Shown: positions 21,901 through 28,600 of the stretch, in pieces
How the letters are laid out: every line of letters begins with the position of its first letter
Position numbering within the stretch: position 1 is the first letter of the stretch
From: Chitinophagaceae bacterium
GTDB taxonomy: Bacteria; Bacteroidota; Bacteroidia; Chitinophagales; Chitinophagaceae
NCBI GenBank assembly: GCA_016719015.1
Contig: JADKAZ010000001.1
Location: forward strand, 1,116,001 to 1,180,000
Length of the DNA: 64,000 bases
Direction: 5' to 3'
Translations under genes and position numbers: made by a program
Notes under the pieces: model-generated
Told to the model about the DNA's origin: nothing
The model's input: the letters and a program-made list of their open reading frames with translations, nothing else
Databases searched by the model: none

Positions 21901-22080
21901 TGGATTGCCTGCAAGCAGGTTCAACGTTACCCCGCCAGCCCCTACACCTTGTGTATTCAGGTCGGTGATAGCAGTTGCTAAATCAGCATAATCGCCGGGA
22001 ATGTTTTTTGTACCAGTTAATTGAGCATTAGCTGAGGCTGCAAACAGAACAGTAAGCAGCAGGAAGTAAAGTTTCCGCAT
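12970..22080 (-). CDS. Giant secreted beta-helix / HYR-repeat surface protein with T9SS sorting domain
   Basis: About 3036 aa from the ATG at 22080, which begins a good signal peptide (MRKLYFLLLTVLF...SANAQ); the frame extends 12 codons upstream without signal-like sequence. Residues ~20-720 and ~920-1400 are Asn/Thr/Gly-rich right-handed beta-helix repeats with many NNN and GNT turns. Three 89-aa repeats lie near 1530-1800, followed by Ig-like and lectin-like segments. A block of HYR-type repeats (TCPAPITVSC...ATDVCGN, 83 aa each) is at ~2365-2780, then an Ig-like domain, a PKD-like domain and a type A T9SS domain (WVYPNPNFGQFQVRF). No enzymatic motif is seen. The architecture suggests a surface adhesin or biofilm/gliding-related filament. 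The last ~700 residues closely match the protein encoded at 25640-32371. Confidence 0.88.
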   Translation of the reverse strand: MRKLYFLLLTVLFAASANAQLTGTKNIPGDYADLATAITDLNTQGVGAGGVTLNLLAGNPQTAPAGGYSITATGTVANQITLQGNGNIITASGALVVGALNDAIFKLIGADHVTLTGFVMQENAANTTTAAASNNMTEWGVALLYATSTDGAQNCTIQNNTIDLNRTYQNTFGIYSNSTHTATAVTTSVTATTTAGGNSGLKIYTNNITDINIGILVVGPTAAADHNDGLDIGGASLATGNTITNYGTTGTFSSYANVSGTVNGILVRNTKSYNVSYNTITSSSGASGVTAGTLRGIYVVAASNQPTGTFTNNINNNTLSITSHVVTGTVNGIIVESTTSSATSTTNINNNNFTTLTHSIAAASGANTAISQLGSTTAGPLNHSISGNTFTNITATTTGSFTFISNSWARPTSGTGNINNNSIVTAFSKTGAGGTITLYTSNSVSGATINEINTNNNFSNITVTGATTIAGWASTDGGSPIKTVTGNTFTNWTGGTSAVTGLAVSFSGSSTVSGNLVSNISSGGAITGIASSSGINTLTGNTVHTLVSTGAAAVTGMSVTGGTTQIVSKNKIYNLEANNASGTVNGILVSAGTTVTIQNNLVGDLRTPIANAANPLVGINITGSTTANVYFNTVWINGSSSGALFGASSISASTTPALTLRNNIFVNTSTPAGATGFASAYRRSSTTLTTYNAASNNNLFYAATPGPNNLIFFDGTNSDQTLAAYKTRVSTRDAASVTENPPFLSTTGSSANFLHINTAIATQVESAATPVAGITDDYDGDVRNVTTPDIGADEGNFILLDLTAPGISYTNLPNTLCAADVALSAVIADASGVNTVAGTKPRVYYKKTTNANSLGATNDNTTDGWKYTEATNASSPFNFTLNLGLINGGVATGDVIQYFVVAQDLNGTPNVAINSGTFAVAPTSVALTAAAFPIGGTINSYSILSGGISGTVTVGAAGTYTSLTGAGGLFATLNAGGLTGNLNVTLLDVTQTENGVTALNSISYGCGGPFTLTITPASGVAVTITGSNTNAILKLNGADNVTIDGLNTGGSSLFVTNTNATGLSELWIGSASASDGATNNTIRNTTFAGFSNTGTVGGIIIGSGTTLGNPAESPNNNITIEGCTFIRQQNGIFASGNASSFDQNMVINQNTFGSTVAADKLTFRGLSLQNAANFTISNNTIAGVVSTTASSATMTGISVFNGISGGAIFNNKISDIKQTNTTGWGSNGIGLFSTSTASGLNVYNNFISDVASQGFNGTTATDNGYGIMINSGGGYNIYFNTVVLNTNQGAGAASGITAAINLASGLGVGAINLQNNILGNSQTVGANRYAILSASANTTFASINYNDYYTAGPNLGFIGSNRVDLAAVQAGFGGNANSINFLPTFVSLTDLHLDNTLGANWCLNGSGIVIPGITTDIDGNTRSTGTAPNGPDMGADEFTAIGDAVATPSSQTVCTGVPITTIVLSGTATSFNWTRDNTVAVTGIAASGTGDISGTLTNTTASPVTVTFTIFPVNAQGCVGPSITATVTVNPDNTIILSSGGGTDAQTVCINTPITNITYTTTGATGANFSGLPTGVNGSWAADVVTISGAPTVAGSFNYTVTLTGGCGVITANGSITVTPDNTITLSSGPGTNAQMVCINTPITNITYTTTGATGANFSGLPTGVTGSWAADVVTISGTPTVAGPFNYTVTLTGGCGVITANGSITVTPDNTITLSSGPGTNAQTVCINTPITNITYNTTGATGANFSGLPTGVTGSWLANVVTISGTPTLAGPFNYTVTLTGGCGVTTANGSITVNPSPTVGGVVTQPLTCVSADGAIDITASGTPGPYTYAWTTVGGSGLVPAQEDQSGLTVGQYTVVVTDQTTSCQQTAVFNVIGPGGCAVCPVVGTITSNPTPTTCINSTVSLNASGLTFMGVTYGIEFKYSNTPLADPYTGGTSIATIPNGGLTGGGTGAATSTSFGTAGNYYIYAILSPVPIDPSCRPSAVTFLQVNPTTTITSVTATPNPVCIGSTTQLNSTVSNNPPGYSLAPFVNYGAQANAGPVGDDAVSGAINIGFPFTYFGTTYTQFGISTNGNIQLGAGPYSSPFTNQAIPTVGAQENYVALDWDDWIANPGNITYTTVGVAPNRQLIVSYSGLNHFFGAGTGTLTGQIVLYETSNLIDIVNVSVISNNLGTQGVEDAAGTTGLAVAGRNNENFSSANTTWRFSTGSSFIYTWTANPIGAQAGISDPTIPNPVATVNVNAIYTLAVADAATGCSSSSSVTVTTNPIPTVNAVANQVVCNGAPLSVSFSGAVSGTVYNWTNDNTAIGLGASGTGNLSFTATNAGLTPISATITVTPTYTNGGTTCTGTPISFTITVNPTPTVTCPGNITVSNTVGFCGAAVTYSTSSTGTPAPVITYSFSGATTGSGSGNGSGSFFNVGTTTVTITATNTCAAVTCTFTVTVNDTQAPVITCPAPVTVSCAAAVPPVNTGSVSASDNCPGVVITHIGDVISAQTCANRYTLTRTYRATDAAGNFTNCTQIITVNDVTPPSLTCPAPITVSCAGAVPAPNIAAVTGVSDNCGGVVTVTFISDVISNQTCANRYTITRTYRATDVCGNFAECTQIITVNDVTPPTLTCPAPITVSCAGAVPAPNIASVTGVSDNCGGVVTVTFISDVISNQTCANRYTITRTYRATDVCGNFAQCTQIITVNDVTAPVITCPANITVTTPVGSCSAVVNFTPTATDNCGGAVTIVSSPASGSAFPIGTTTVTSTATDACGNTSTCTFTVTVNDGQLPVITTQPANRTVCAGTNATFNVVATNAVSYQWQQWNGSAWVNIAGATASSFTVSNTTVAMNTNAFRVIVNGLCTVLTSNVATLFVNAGPTVVITATPPPSILPNQTTTLHATTFPAGGGTFTWFYNGTVIPGETTSSLGPLTINQLGTYRVVYTDGNGCVGTSANFEVTGAVSNEIWVYPNPNFGQFQVRFFNQTNEPATVNVYNAAGQKVYQRSIVTGGTTYTQIDIDLGFKANGIYIVQVVNGSGKLLAAKRIIVQSR
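13740..14990 (-). repeat. HYR-domain repeat block (249-bp units)
   Basis: The landmark CATCTGTTGCAC recurs at 14049 and 14298, 249 bp (83 residues) apart, and further diverged units flank these. Each unit encodes a HYR/Ig-like module with CPAPITVSCAGAVPAP and TRTYRATDVCGNF. The same 249-bp spacing is seen in the paralogous block at 26440-27900. Confidence 0.85.
16690..17490 (-). repeat. Three tandem 267-bp repeats (89 aa)
   Basis: GGTCCTGAACTGAGAGTGAT occurs at 16925 and 17192, exactly 267 bp apart, and a third, slightly diverged copy lies next to them. Each encodes ITNITYTTTGATGANF, LPTGVTGSW and FNYTVTLTGGCGV. The very low divergence between copies points to recent duplication or gene conversion. 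Confidence 0.88.
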
Positions 22081-22103
22081 AATCAGAGTTTGGTGGTTGT
22101 AAT

Positions 22104-22132
22104 ATGCTGAAGCCATTTATTAGCTTCAGCAT
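22104..22132. promoter_or_regulatory. Perfect 10-bp stem-loop upstream of the giant gene start
   Basis: ATGCTGAAGC (22104-22113) and GCTTCAGCAT (22123-22132) form a perfect stem with a 9-nt loop. It ends 24 nt before the chosen ATG at 22080. No T-run follows on the minus strand, so a structured 5' leader or a protein-binding site is as likely as termination of the upstream protease transcript. Confidence 0.55.
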
Positions 22133-22258
22133 CCTAAGATATTTGTTTTTCTCTTACGACCAATTTTTTCTTATTAATTTCTAAGAAAACGAATAGCCTT
22201 AGCTGCTTAATTCCCAGCTATCTATAATTATTTAATAAAAATCCATTGTAAGCTCTGA

Positions 22259-25200
22259 TTATTTCAACTGTTTCAATATCTCTTCAATGGCTTTATCTAA
22301 TTGAGGGTCTCTTCCAGTAAGTTTATCATCGAAACTATTGATGATCAAAATATCCGGCTGCACTCCATTCATTTCAAGGTCTTTTCCATCGAGGGTATAA
22401 CATCCGTAAGCCGGTAACCGGACAGACGATCCGTCTACCAGGCTGACTGCGGTAGTGAAAATAATCCAGCGATAAGTACCGTTACCAACAATTTTCCCCA
22501 GTTTCAAAGCTTTGAAGCCCTGTGCTGTCATTTCTGCATCACTTAATGATTGTTCATTAATTAATAAAACAATTGGTTTATCGCTCGGAGAAAAGTTTGA
22601 TTGTGGTGTCAGGGCACCCTCCCGGAATTTCCATTGCAGGTATGAACGCTGCGACAAAAATTTCAAAACTTCATCATGTACGTTGCCACCGGTATTATAG
22701 CGAAGGTCGAATATGAGGGCATCTTTATTAATTAATTCCTGCGTCATATCAATGATGAACTGGTTCAACTCGCCATCCCCCATATTTTTCATATAACCAT
22801 ATGCAATACGGCCTTTACTTTTTTCGTCGACTCTTTTTTGATTATTATCTATCCACTCATCATACAGGTTGTTAGCCAGGGTTGACTGCGGATGAATCTT
22901 TGCCTCAATCATTTGTCCGGCCCTGCTGAAAGTTAATTTCAGCTCCCTGTCCAATGAAGGCAGGGTGAAATAATAGTTACGGTCGGTGGTGGTTTTTACG
23001 GCTTCATCGTTCACTTTCACCAGCACATCACCGGGTTTAATATCAATTCCTTTCTTCTCGGCTGCTGAACGTTTGACTATATATTTTACTTTATAAGGAT
23101 CATTGTCTTCGAAGATAACCCCTGTTTCCATGGTTCGGTTTTGCAAAGCAATCGTTTCATCATCTCCATTCGTACCAAATCCCTGGTGCGATGAATTTAA
23201 TTCTCCCAACATATCATTCAGGACTATTCTCATATCGGCCCGATTATTCAAATGAGGAATAAATTGCAGGTAATATTCTTTTGTCTTTTTCCAGTTCAGC
23301 CCATGATATTTTTCATCATAATAATTCTCTTCCATCTGGGCAAGGGCTTCTTCAAACATCTGTGTGAATTCTTCTGACAGGTTTCTGCGGAAAGTGTAAC
23401 TGATATTGATCAGGTCTACTTTATTCGCCTCCAGATTTAATTTATTGATATTGCCATTGAACAATACAAAAAACTTATCATTCACTTCTGTAATATCAAA
23501 ACTGAAACTGTTGTCAGTACCGGCCATCTTTTCAGTTTTGTTGGCCTCAAAAGGTTCAATCACCGTTTTCCAGAGAGCATTTCTTCCTTCGCCATGATTG
23601 CTGGTGTATAATACAGTTGTCTTTTCTCCTTTTTGATACACAGCCTGCAGGAATTGTGCTCCCAGCGAAGGGCTAAGTTGTTCCAGTCTTTCCATGATCC
23701 GGTCAGCATCAATCACAATCGGCTTATTATCTGCTGTTGGCATAACCGGTGTTACTTTTTTAGAAGTGTCTTTCTTTTCGTCTTTGAATAATTCATTGTA
23801 CTTATCTATCCGGTAAGGTTCATCTATTTTTTCCAGCGGCACCCGGTACACTTTTGCATTAGGCATGCCAAAAGGATATGCTGCCTTCAACCGCTGCGAC
23901 GTAAAGTAAATGTATTTCCCATCCGGCGACCAGATGGGATCTGTTTCTGTGATACCAGTATTGGTAAGGTTAGTCCCCTTACTCTCTTTGATATTATAAA
24001 CGAAAATATCCTGTTCAAAATTCCGGTAGACTGTAAATAAAATATACTCATCGTTGGGGGAAAATTTGGGATCGGGTGCCCGGAAACCCCATAACTCATC
24101 TTTTGCAATGGTTTTACTTTCCATTGTTTTTAGATCAAGCAGCCGTATCTCGTCACGACCGCTGATATAGACGGCTTTGGTCCTGTTCTTATTAAAAACA
24201 ATGGCCCTGTTGTTCCGTTGACCACTGGTCAGTTGTTTTGGAGTTCCGCTGCTATCAGCAGCTATAGAATATAAGTTGGTAAATCCGGCAGCTGTCTGAG
24301 CAAACAGGATTTTTTTATTATCACTCATCCATTTAACTTCTGTTACCCTTTCAGCGGTACCGCGGTTCAATTGCTGAATAAATTTTCCTTCCGGGTCGCT
24401 TACAAATATTTCGCCTCTGGAAACAAAAGCCAGTTTCTTTCCATCGGGTGATACATCATAAGCCGTAATATTTCCTTTTACATCAAAATCTTTTTCTTTT
24501 GGCAGGATGTTATTCCGGATGACTGAAATATTTAATTTTCTTGTATCCCCGGTTTTCACATCATACATCCACAACTGGTAATCTTTTTCAAAAACCACTT
24601 TACCTCCATTGGCATTCACTTGTGGTGTTTTAATGGATGAAGTAAACTGTGTACACCTTCTTTTGTCACCATTCACTAATGCGTACAAATTATATTCGCC
24701 GTTTCCTTCATCAGAGATGAAAAAAATATTCCCTTCTTTATCAATAGAAGCACCAAAATCCTTTCCTTCCCAGGTGGTGTATTTTTTGTGTTGTTTTGTT
24801 TTAAGGTTATACGATTGGATATCGGGATTAAATGGTCCTTTATATCTTTTACGCTGTACCTGGTTACTGCTTTCCCATGTATCATTGAAAAATAGTTCAC
24901 CGTTGGAAGGGTGCTCAATCAAATTATGATCGTACTGAAAAAAGTAATTACCAAACACTCTTGTTGGGGTACCTCCATCCGCACTTACTTTAAACCCGGC
25001 TGACTGTCCCATCCGGTTGCTATTGAAATAAAGTGATTTTGAATCCCAGCTCCAGCTTGTAATTTCATCATTACCACTATGAAAAGTGATCTGCTTTACT
25101 TCACCGCCATTCAGCGGCATTATAAATACATCGGCGTTGCCATACTGCCGGCCGGTAAATGCGATCCACTTGCCATCGGGAGAAACTCTTGGCGATGTTT

Positions 25201-25396
25201 CATAACCCTGCATACCGGTAAGTCGGGATGCCTGACCGTCATTTACATTAGCTTTCCACAGGTCGCCTTCAAAAGCAAAGATGACGGTCTGCCCATCGGG
25301 TGTGAGGGAAGGATTGGACAAAAAATAAGCTGGATTATTTTGAGCGAACAGCTGCGCTGATATTAGCAGTGCTGTAAAGGCAAGAAGCTTCTTCAT
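22259..25396 (-). CDS. Exported Tricorn-like S41 family peptidase
   Basis: A 1045-aa protein. Its signal peptide (MKKLLAFTALLISAQLFAQ) directs export to the periplasm or surface. Residues ~25-330 and ~330-560 form two TolB/WD40-like beta-propeller blocks with repeated SPDGK and SPNDEYILF motifs. Residues ~680-760 match the Tricorn C1 region and include SSH (Ser735-Ser736-His737, equivalent to the Tricorn catalytic Ser-His pair). A PDZ domain (IKPGDVLVKVNDEAV) follows, then a C-terminal S41 domain with the likely nucleophile Ser952 in SLSDAEM. Tricorn proteases trim peptides into short fragments, so it could process peptides made by secreted proteases such as the M36 enzyme nearby; that link is inference. 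There is no T9SS sorting domain, unlike both flanking genes. Confidence 0.9.
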   Translation of the reverse strand: MKKLLAFTALLISAQLFAQNNPAYFLSNPSLTPDGQTVIFAFEGDLWKANVNDGQASRLTGMQGYETSPRVSPDGKWIAFTGRQYGNADVFIMPLNGGEVKQITFHSGNDEITSWSWDSKSLYFNSNRMGQSAGFKVSADGGTPTRVFGNYFFQYDHNLIEHPSNGELFFNDTWESSNQVQRKRYKGPFNPDIQSYNLKTKQHKKYTTWEGKDFGASIDKEGNIFFISDEGNGEYNLYALVNGDKRRCTQFTSSIKTPQVNANGGKVVFEKDYQLWMYDVKTGDTRKLNISVIRNNILPKEKDFDVKGNITAYDVSPDGKKLAFVSRGEIFVSDPEGKFIQQLNRGTAERVTEVKWMSDNKKILFAQTAAGFTNLYSIAADSSGTPKQLTSGQRNNRAIVFNKNRTKAVYISGRDEIRLLDLKTMESKTIAKDELWGFRAPDPKFSPNDEYILFTVYRNFEQDIFVYNIKESKGTNLTNTGITETDPIWSPDGKYIYFTSQRLKAAYPFGMPNAKVYRVPLEKIDEPYRIDKYNELFKDEKKDTSKKVTPVMPTADNKPIVIDADRIMERLEQLSPSLGAQFLQAVYQKGEKTTVLYTSNHGEGRNALWKTVIEPFEANKTEKMAGTDNSFSFDITEVNDKFFVLFNGNINKLNLEANKVDLINISYTFRRNLSEEFTQMFEEALAQMEENYYDEKYHGLNWKKTKEYYLQFIPHLNNRADMRIVLNDMLGELNSSHQGFGTNGDDETIALQNRTMETGVIFEDNDPYKVKYIVKRSAAEKKGIDIKPGDVLVKVNDEAVKTTTDRNYYFTLPSLDRELKLTFSRAGQMIEAKIHPQSTLANNLYDEWIDNNQKRVDEKSKGRIAYGYMKNMGDGELNQFIIDMTQELINKDALIFDLRYNTGGNVHDEVLKFLSQRSYLQWKFREGALTPQSNFSPSDKPIVLLINEQSLSDAEMTAQGFKALKLGKIVGNGTYRWIIFTTAVSLVDGSSVRLPAYGCYTLDGKDLEMNGVQPDILIINSFDDKLTGRDPQLDKAIEEILKQLK

Positions 25397-25577
25397 GAAA
25401 AACGGTTTTGGACATTCAAATTACGACCGAAACCGTTTGGGTGTTCACCGCTGGTAAAATTTATTATACTCCGTATCTTTTGCTTAGGAGTATTGTCGCT
25501 GCCGGTACCACTACATTTATCATTTTATACTTTTATAGTTGTTATTCTTTAATTGCGTTTACTAACCAGCTAAAAAT

Positions 25578-25612
25578 AAAATCCATCCCGACTCATTATC
25601 AGGATGGATTTT
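25578..25612 (-). terminator. Rho-independent terminator after the BNR/HYR giant gene
   Basis: AAAATCCATCC (25578-25588) pairs with GGATGGATTTT (25602-25612), with T-rich sequence after it in the minus direction. It lies 28 bp beyond the stop codon and is nearly identical to the terminator at 12911-12946. Confidence 0.85.
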
Positions 25613-25639
25613 AATATTCCGTACAAGCTGCTTATCCTA

Positions 25640-28600
25640 TCAGTTCTGAACGATGATTTGTTTTGCAGCCAGTTGTTTACCACTACCATTTACTATTTGC
25701 ACTATATACATACCGTTTGCTTTTAGGCCAAGATCGATGTCGATTTGTGTATAGGTTGTGATTCCGGTTATAAGGCTTCGCTGATAAACTTTTTGTCCTG
25801 CGGCATTAAATACATTGACCGTAGCAGGTTCATTAACCAGGTTATAGAATCTTACCTGGAACTGGCCAAAGTTTGGATTTGGATAAACCCAAATTTGATT
25901 GGAAAGAGCTCCTGTTACATCAAAGTTAGCAGACGTTCCAACGCATCCGTTACCATCGGTATATACTACCCTGTAAGTACCAAGCTGATTAATATTCAGC
26001 GGCCCCAGCGAAGAGGTAGTTGCTCCCGGAATAACTGAACCATTAAAGAACCAGCTGAAGGTTCCACTTCCTGGAGGGAAAGTGGTCGCATTCAGGGTGG
26101 TAGTTTGATTTGGCAATATAGATGGTGGCGGTGTTGCCGTAATTACTACCGTAGGTGCCGGATTAACATACAGTGTTGCAGCATTTGAGATAACTACAGA
26201 ACACAATCCTGTTACTACCACACGGAAGGTATTAGTATTCATCGCCACAGTTGCATTACTTACTGTGAATGATGAAGCGGTGGCTCCCGAAATATTTACC
26301 CAGGCACTGCCATTCCACTGCTGCCATTGGTAAGCCAGCGGTCCGTTAGCACTTGGGCTTGTTATCGCCGTTACGCTAAACGTTGCATTCGTACCCGCAC
26401 ATACTGTCCTGTTCTGCGGGTGGGCTGTTATTACTGGTAACTGTGCATCCGCTACTGTTACGGTAAACGTACAACTGCTGCTATTGCCACAGGCATCCGT
26501 TGCGGTGGATGTTACCGTGGTCGTTCCTATCGGAAACGCTGTGCCTGAAGCCGGAGTGCTTACTATCGTCACTGCGCCTGCACAGTTGTCTGTCGCTGTT
26601 ACCGAAAAGTTCACCACTGCTGTACAACTACCCACAGGTGTGGTTACACTGATATTCGCAGGACAGGTTATTACTGGTGCTGTCTGGTCGTTCACCGTTA
26701 TTATCTGTGTACACTGGCTGAAGTTGCCGCATACATCTGTTGCTCTGTAAGTCCTTGTCAACGTATACCTGTTCGGACAAGTCTGGTTTGTTATTACATC
26801 ATCGATATGTGTTATCGTTACTACACCCGCACAGTTGTCGGTCGCAATTACTGAGGCTGTATTTACAGCCGGCACAGCTGCAGCACAACTTACGGTTATA
26901 TTAGCAGGGCAGGTAGTAATGGTTGGAGCTGTTACATCATTGACTGTGATCGTTTGTACACAGTTGGTGAAATTACCGCACACATCTGTTGCACGATAAG
27001 TACGGGTCACTACAAACCGATTGGCACAGGTCTGGGCACTGATCACATCACCCACATGTGTTATCGTTACTGCTCCGGCACAATTGTCTGTTGCAACTAC
27101 TGCTGCCAGGTTGACTGCAGGTACAGCTGCTGCGCAGCTAACAGTCACTGGAGCAGGACAAGCCGTTATCGTTGGATTCGTTATATCATTGACCGTAATC
27201 GTTTGTATACAGTCAGTGAAATTACCGCACACATCCGTTGCACGATAAGTCCTTGTGATGGTATACCTGTTAGCACAGGTTTGTGCACTGATCACATCAC
27301 CCACATGCGTGACAGTAACCACTCCGGCACAATTGTCCGATACACCTGTTACCAATGCTGTATTAGGTGCAGGTACTGCTGCGGCACAACTAACGGTTAT
27401 ATTAGCCGGGCAGGTCAATGTTGGAGGCGTTACATCATTCACAGTAATTATTTGTGAACATTCTGCAGTATTGCCGGCCACATCTGTTGCACGATAAGTC
27501 CTGGTAATGGTAAACCTGTTCGCACAGGTTTGTGCACTGATCACATCCCCAACATGTACTACAGTAGTTCCCGGGCAATTATCAGAAACAGTTACAGCTG
27601 CCGTGGTAGGACCAGGTACTGCTGCTGCGCAACTAACGGTCACATTAGCGGGACAGGTAATTGATGGTGGTTGTGTATCATTAACCGTTACAGTAAATGT
27701 ACAAGTGGGGCCGGCACTGCTTGTGACGGTAACAGTTGTAGTTCCTACTGCGAAGAATGAACCGGAAGCAGGGCTACTGGTAACCGTTCCACAAGTTCCG
27801 CTTGTTATTGGAGCAGGATAGTTCACTACCGCTCCGCACTGGTTAGCGGTATTGCTGACGGTAATGTTACCAGGACAAGTTAATATACAAGAAGGCACAG
27901 GGCAAATGATCTGGAATGTTTGGCTCGCCGCCGTAGTGACCTCGGAATCGAACAATATGTAATAGGTGACCCCTGCCGTTAGTGTTCCGATTGTGACTGT
28001 CGTCGGAGAAGAAATGTCATCGATACAGGTCCAGCCGGTACTGCTGCATCCACCGGAAGCGGCTTTATAGAAATAATCGGCAAAGCCACCACTGGCAGCT
28101 GTTACTTGCAGGTCGTAGGTACCGGTAGTGGCTGGTGTAAATGAATAAACCCTTTCCTGCCCGGCTGTAGAAAATCCGCAGGTGCCAGGACTCCAAACCC
28201 CGGAACCCGAAGTAGAAGCAACTACTGGTGTTGCACAGGTAATAACAGGGATACTTGTACAAGGATCGAAAAGACAGATGATCTGGAAAGTATGTGTAAC
28301 AGAGGTAATAACTTCAGCATCCAGTAAAACATAATAGGTAACACCCGCAGTCAGTGTTCCAATTACAGCCGTATTGGGAGTAGAAATGTCATCAATACAG
28401 GTCCAGCCTGTAGCGCTGCAATCACCCGATGCGGCTTTATAGAAATAGTCGACAAAACCACCGCTTGCAGCGGTTACTTGCAGGGAATAGATACCGGTAG
28501 TGGTCGGCGTGAATGAATATACTTTTTCCGCACCAGCCGTGGCAAAGCCACAGGTGTTCGGACTCCAGAGACCGGCACCAACAAGTGTAGCACTGGTGGA

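Noticed and set aside
25408..25614. 68-codon plus-strand frame between the Tricorn-like and BNR/HYR genes
   Set aside because: It runs through the terminator hairpin of the neighbouring gene, lacks a promoter and has no recognisable features.
26440..27900. Regularly spaced repeats that could be taken for a CRISPR-like array
   Set aside because: The 249-bp periodicity is in phase with a coding frame and encodes HYR domains; there are no short identical repeats with unique spacers.
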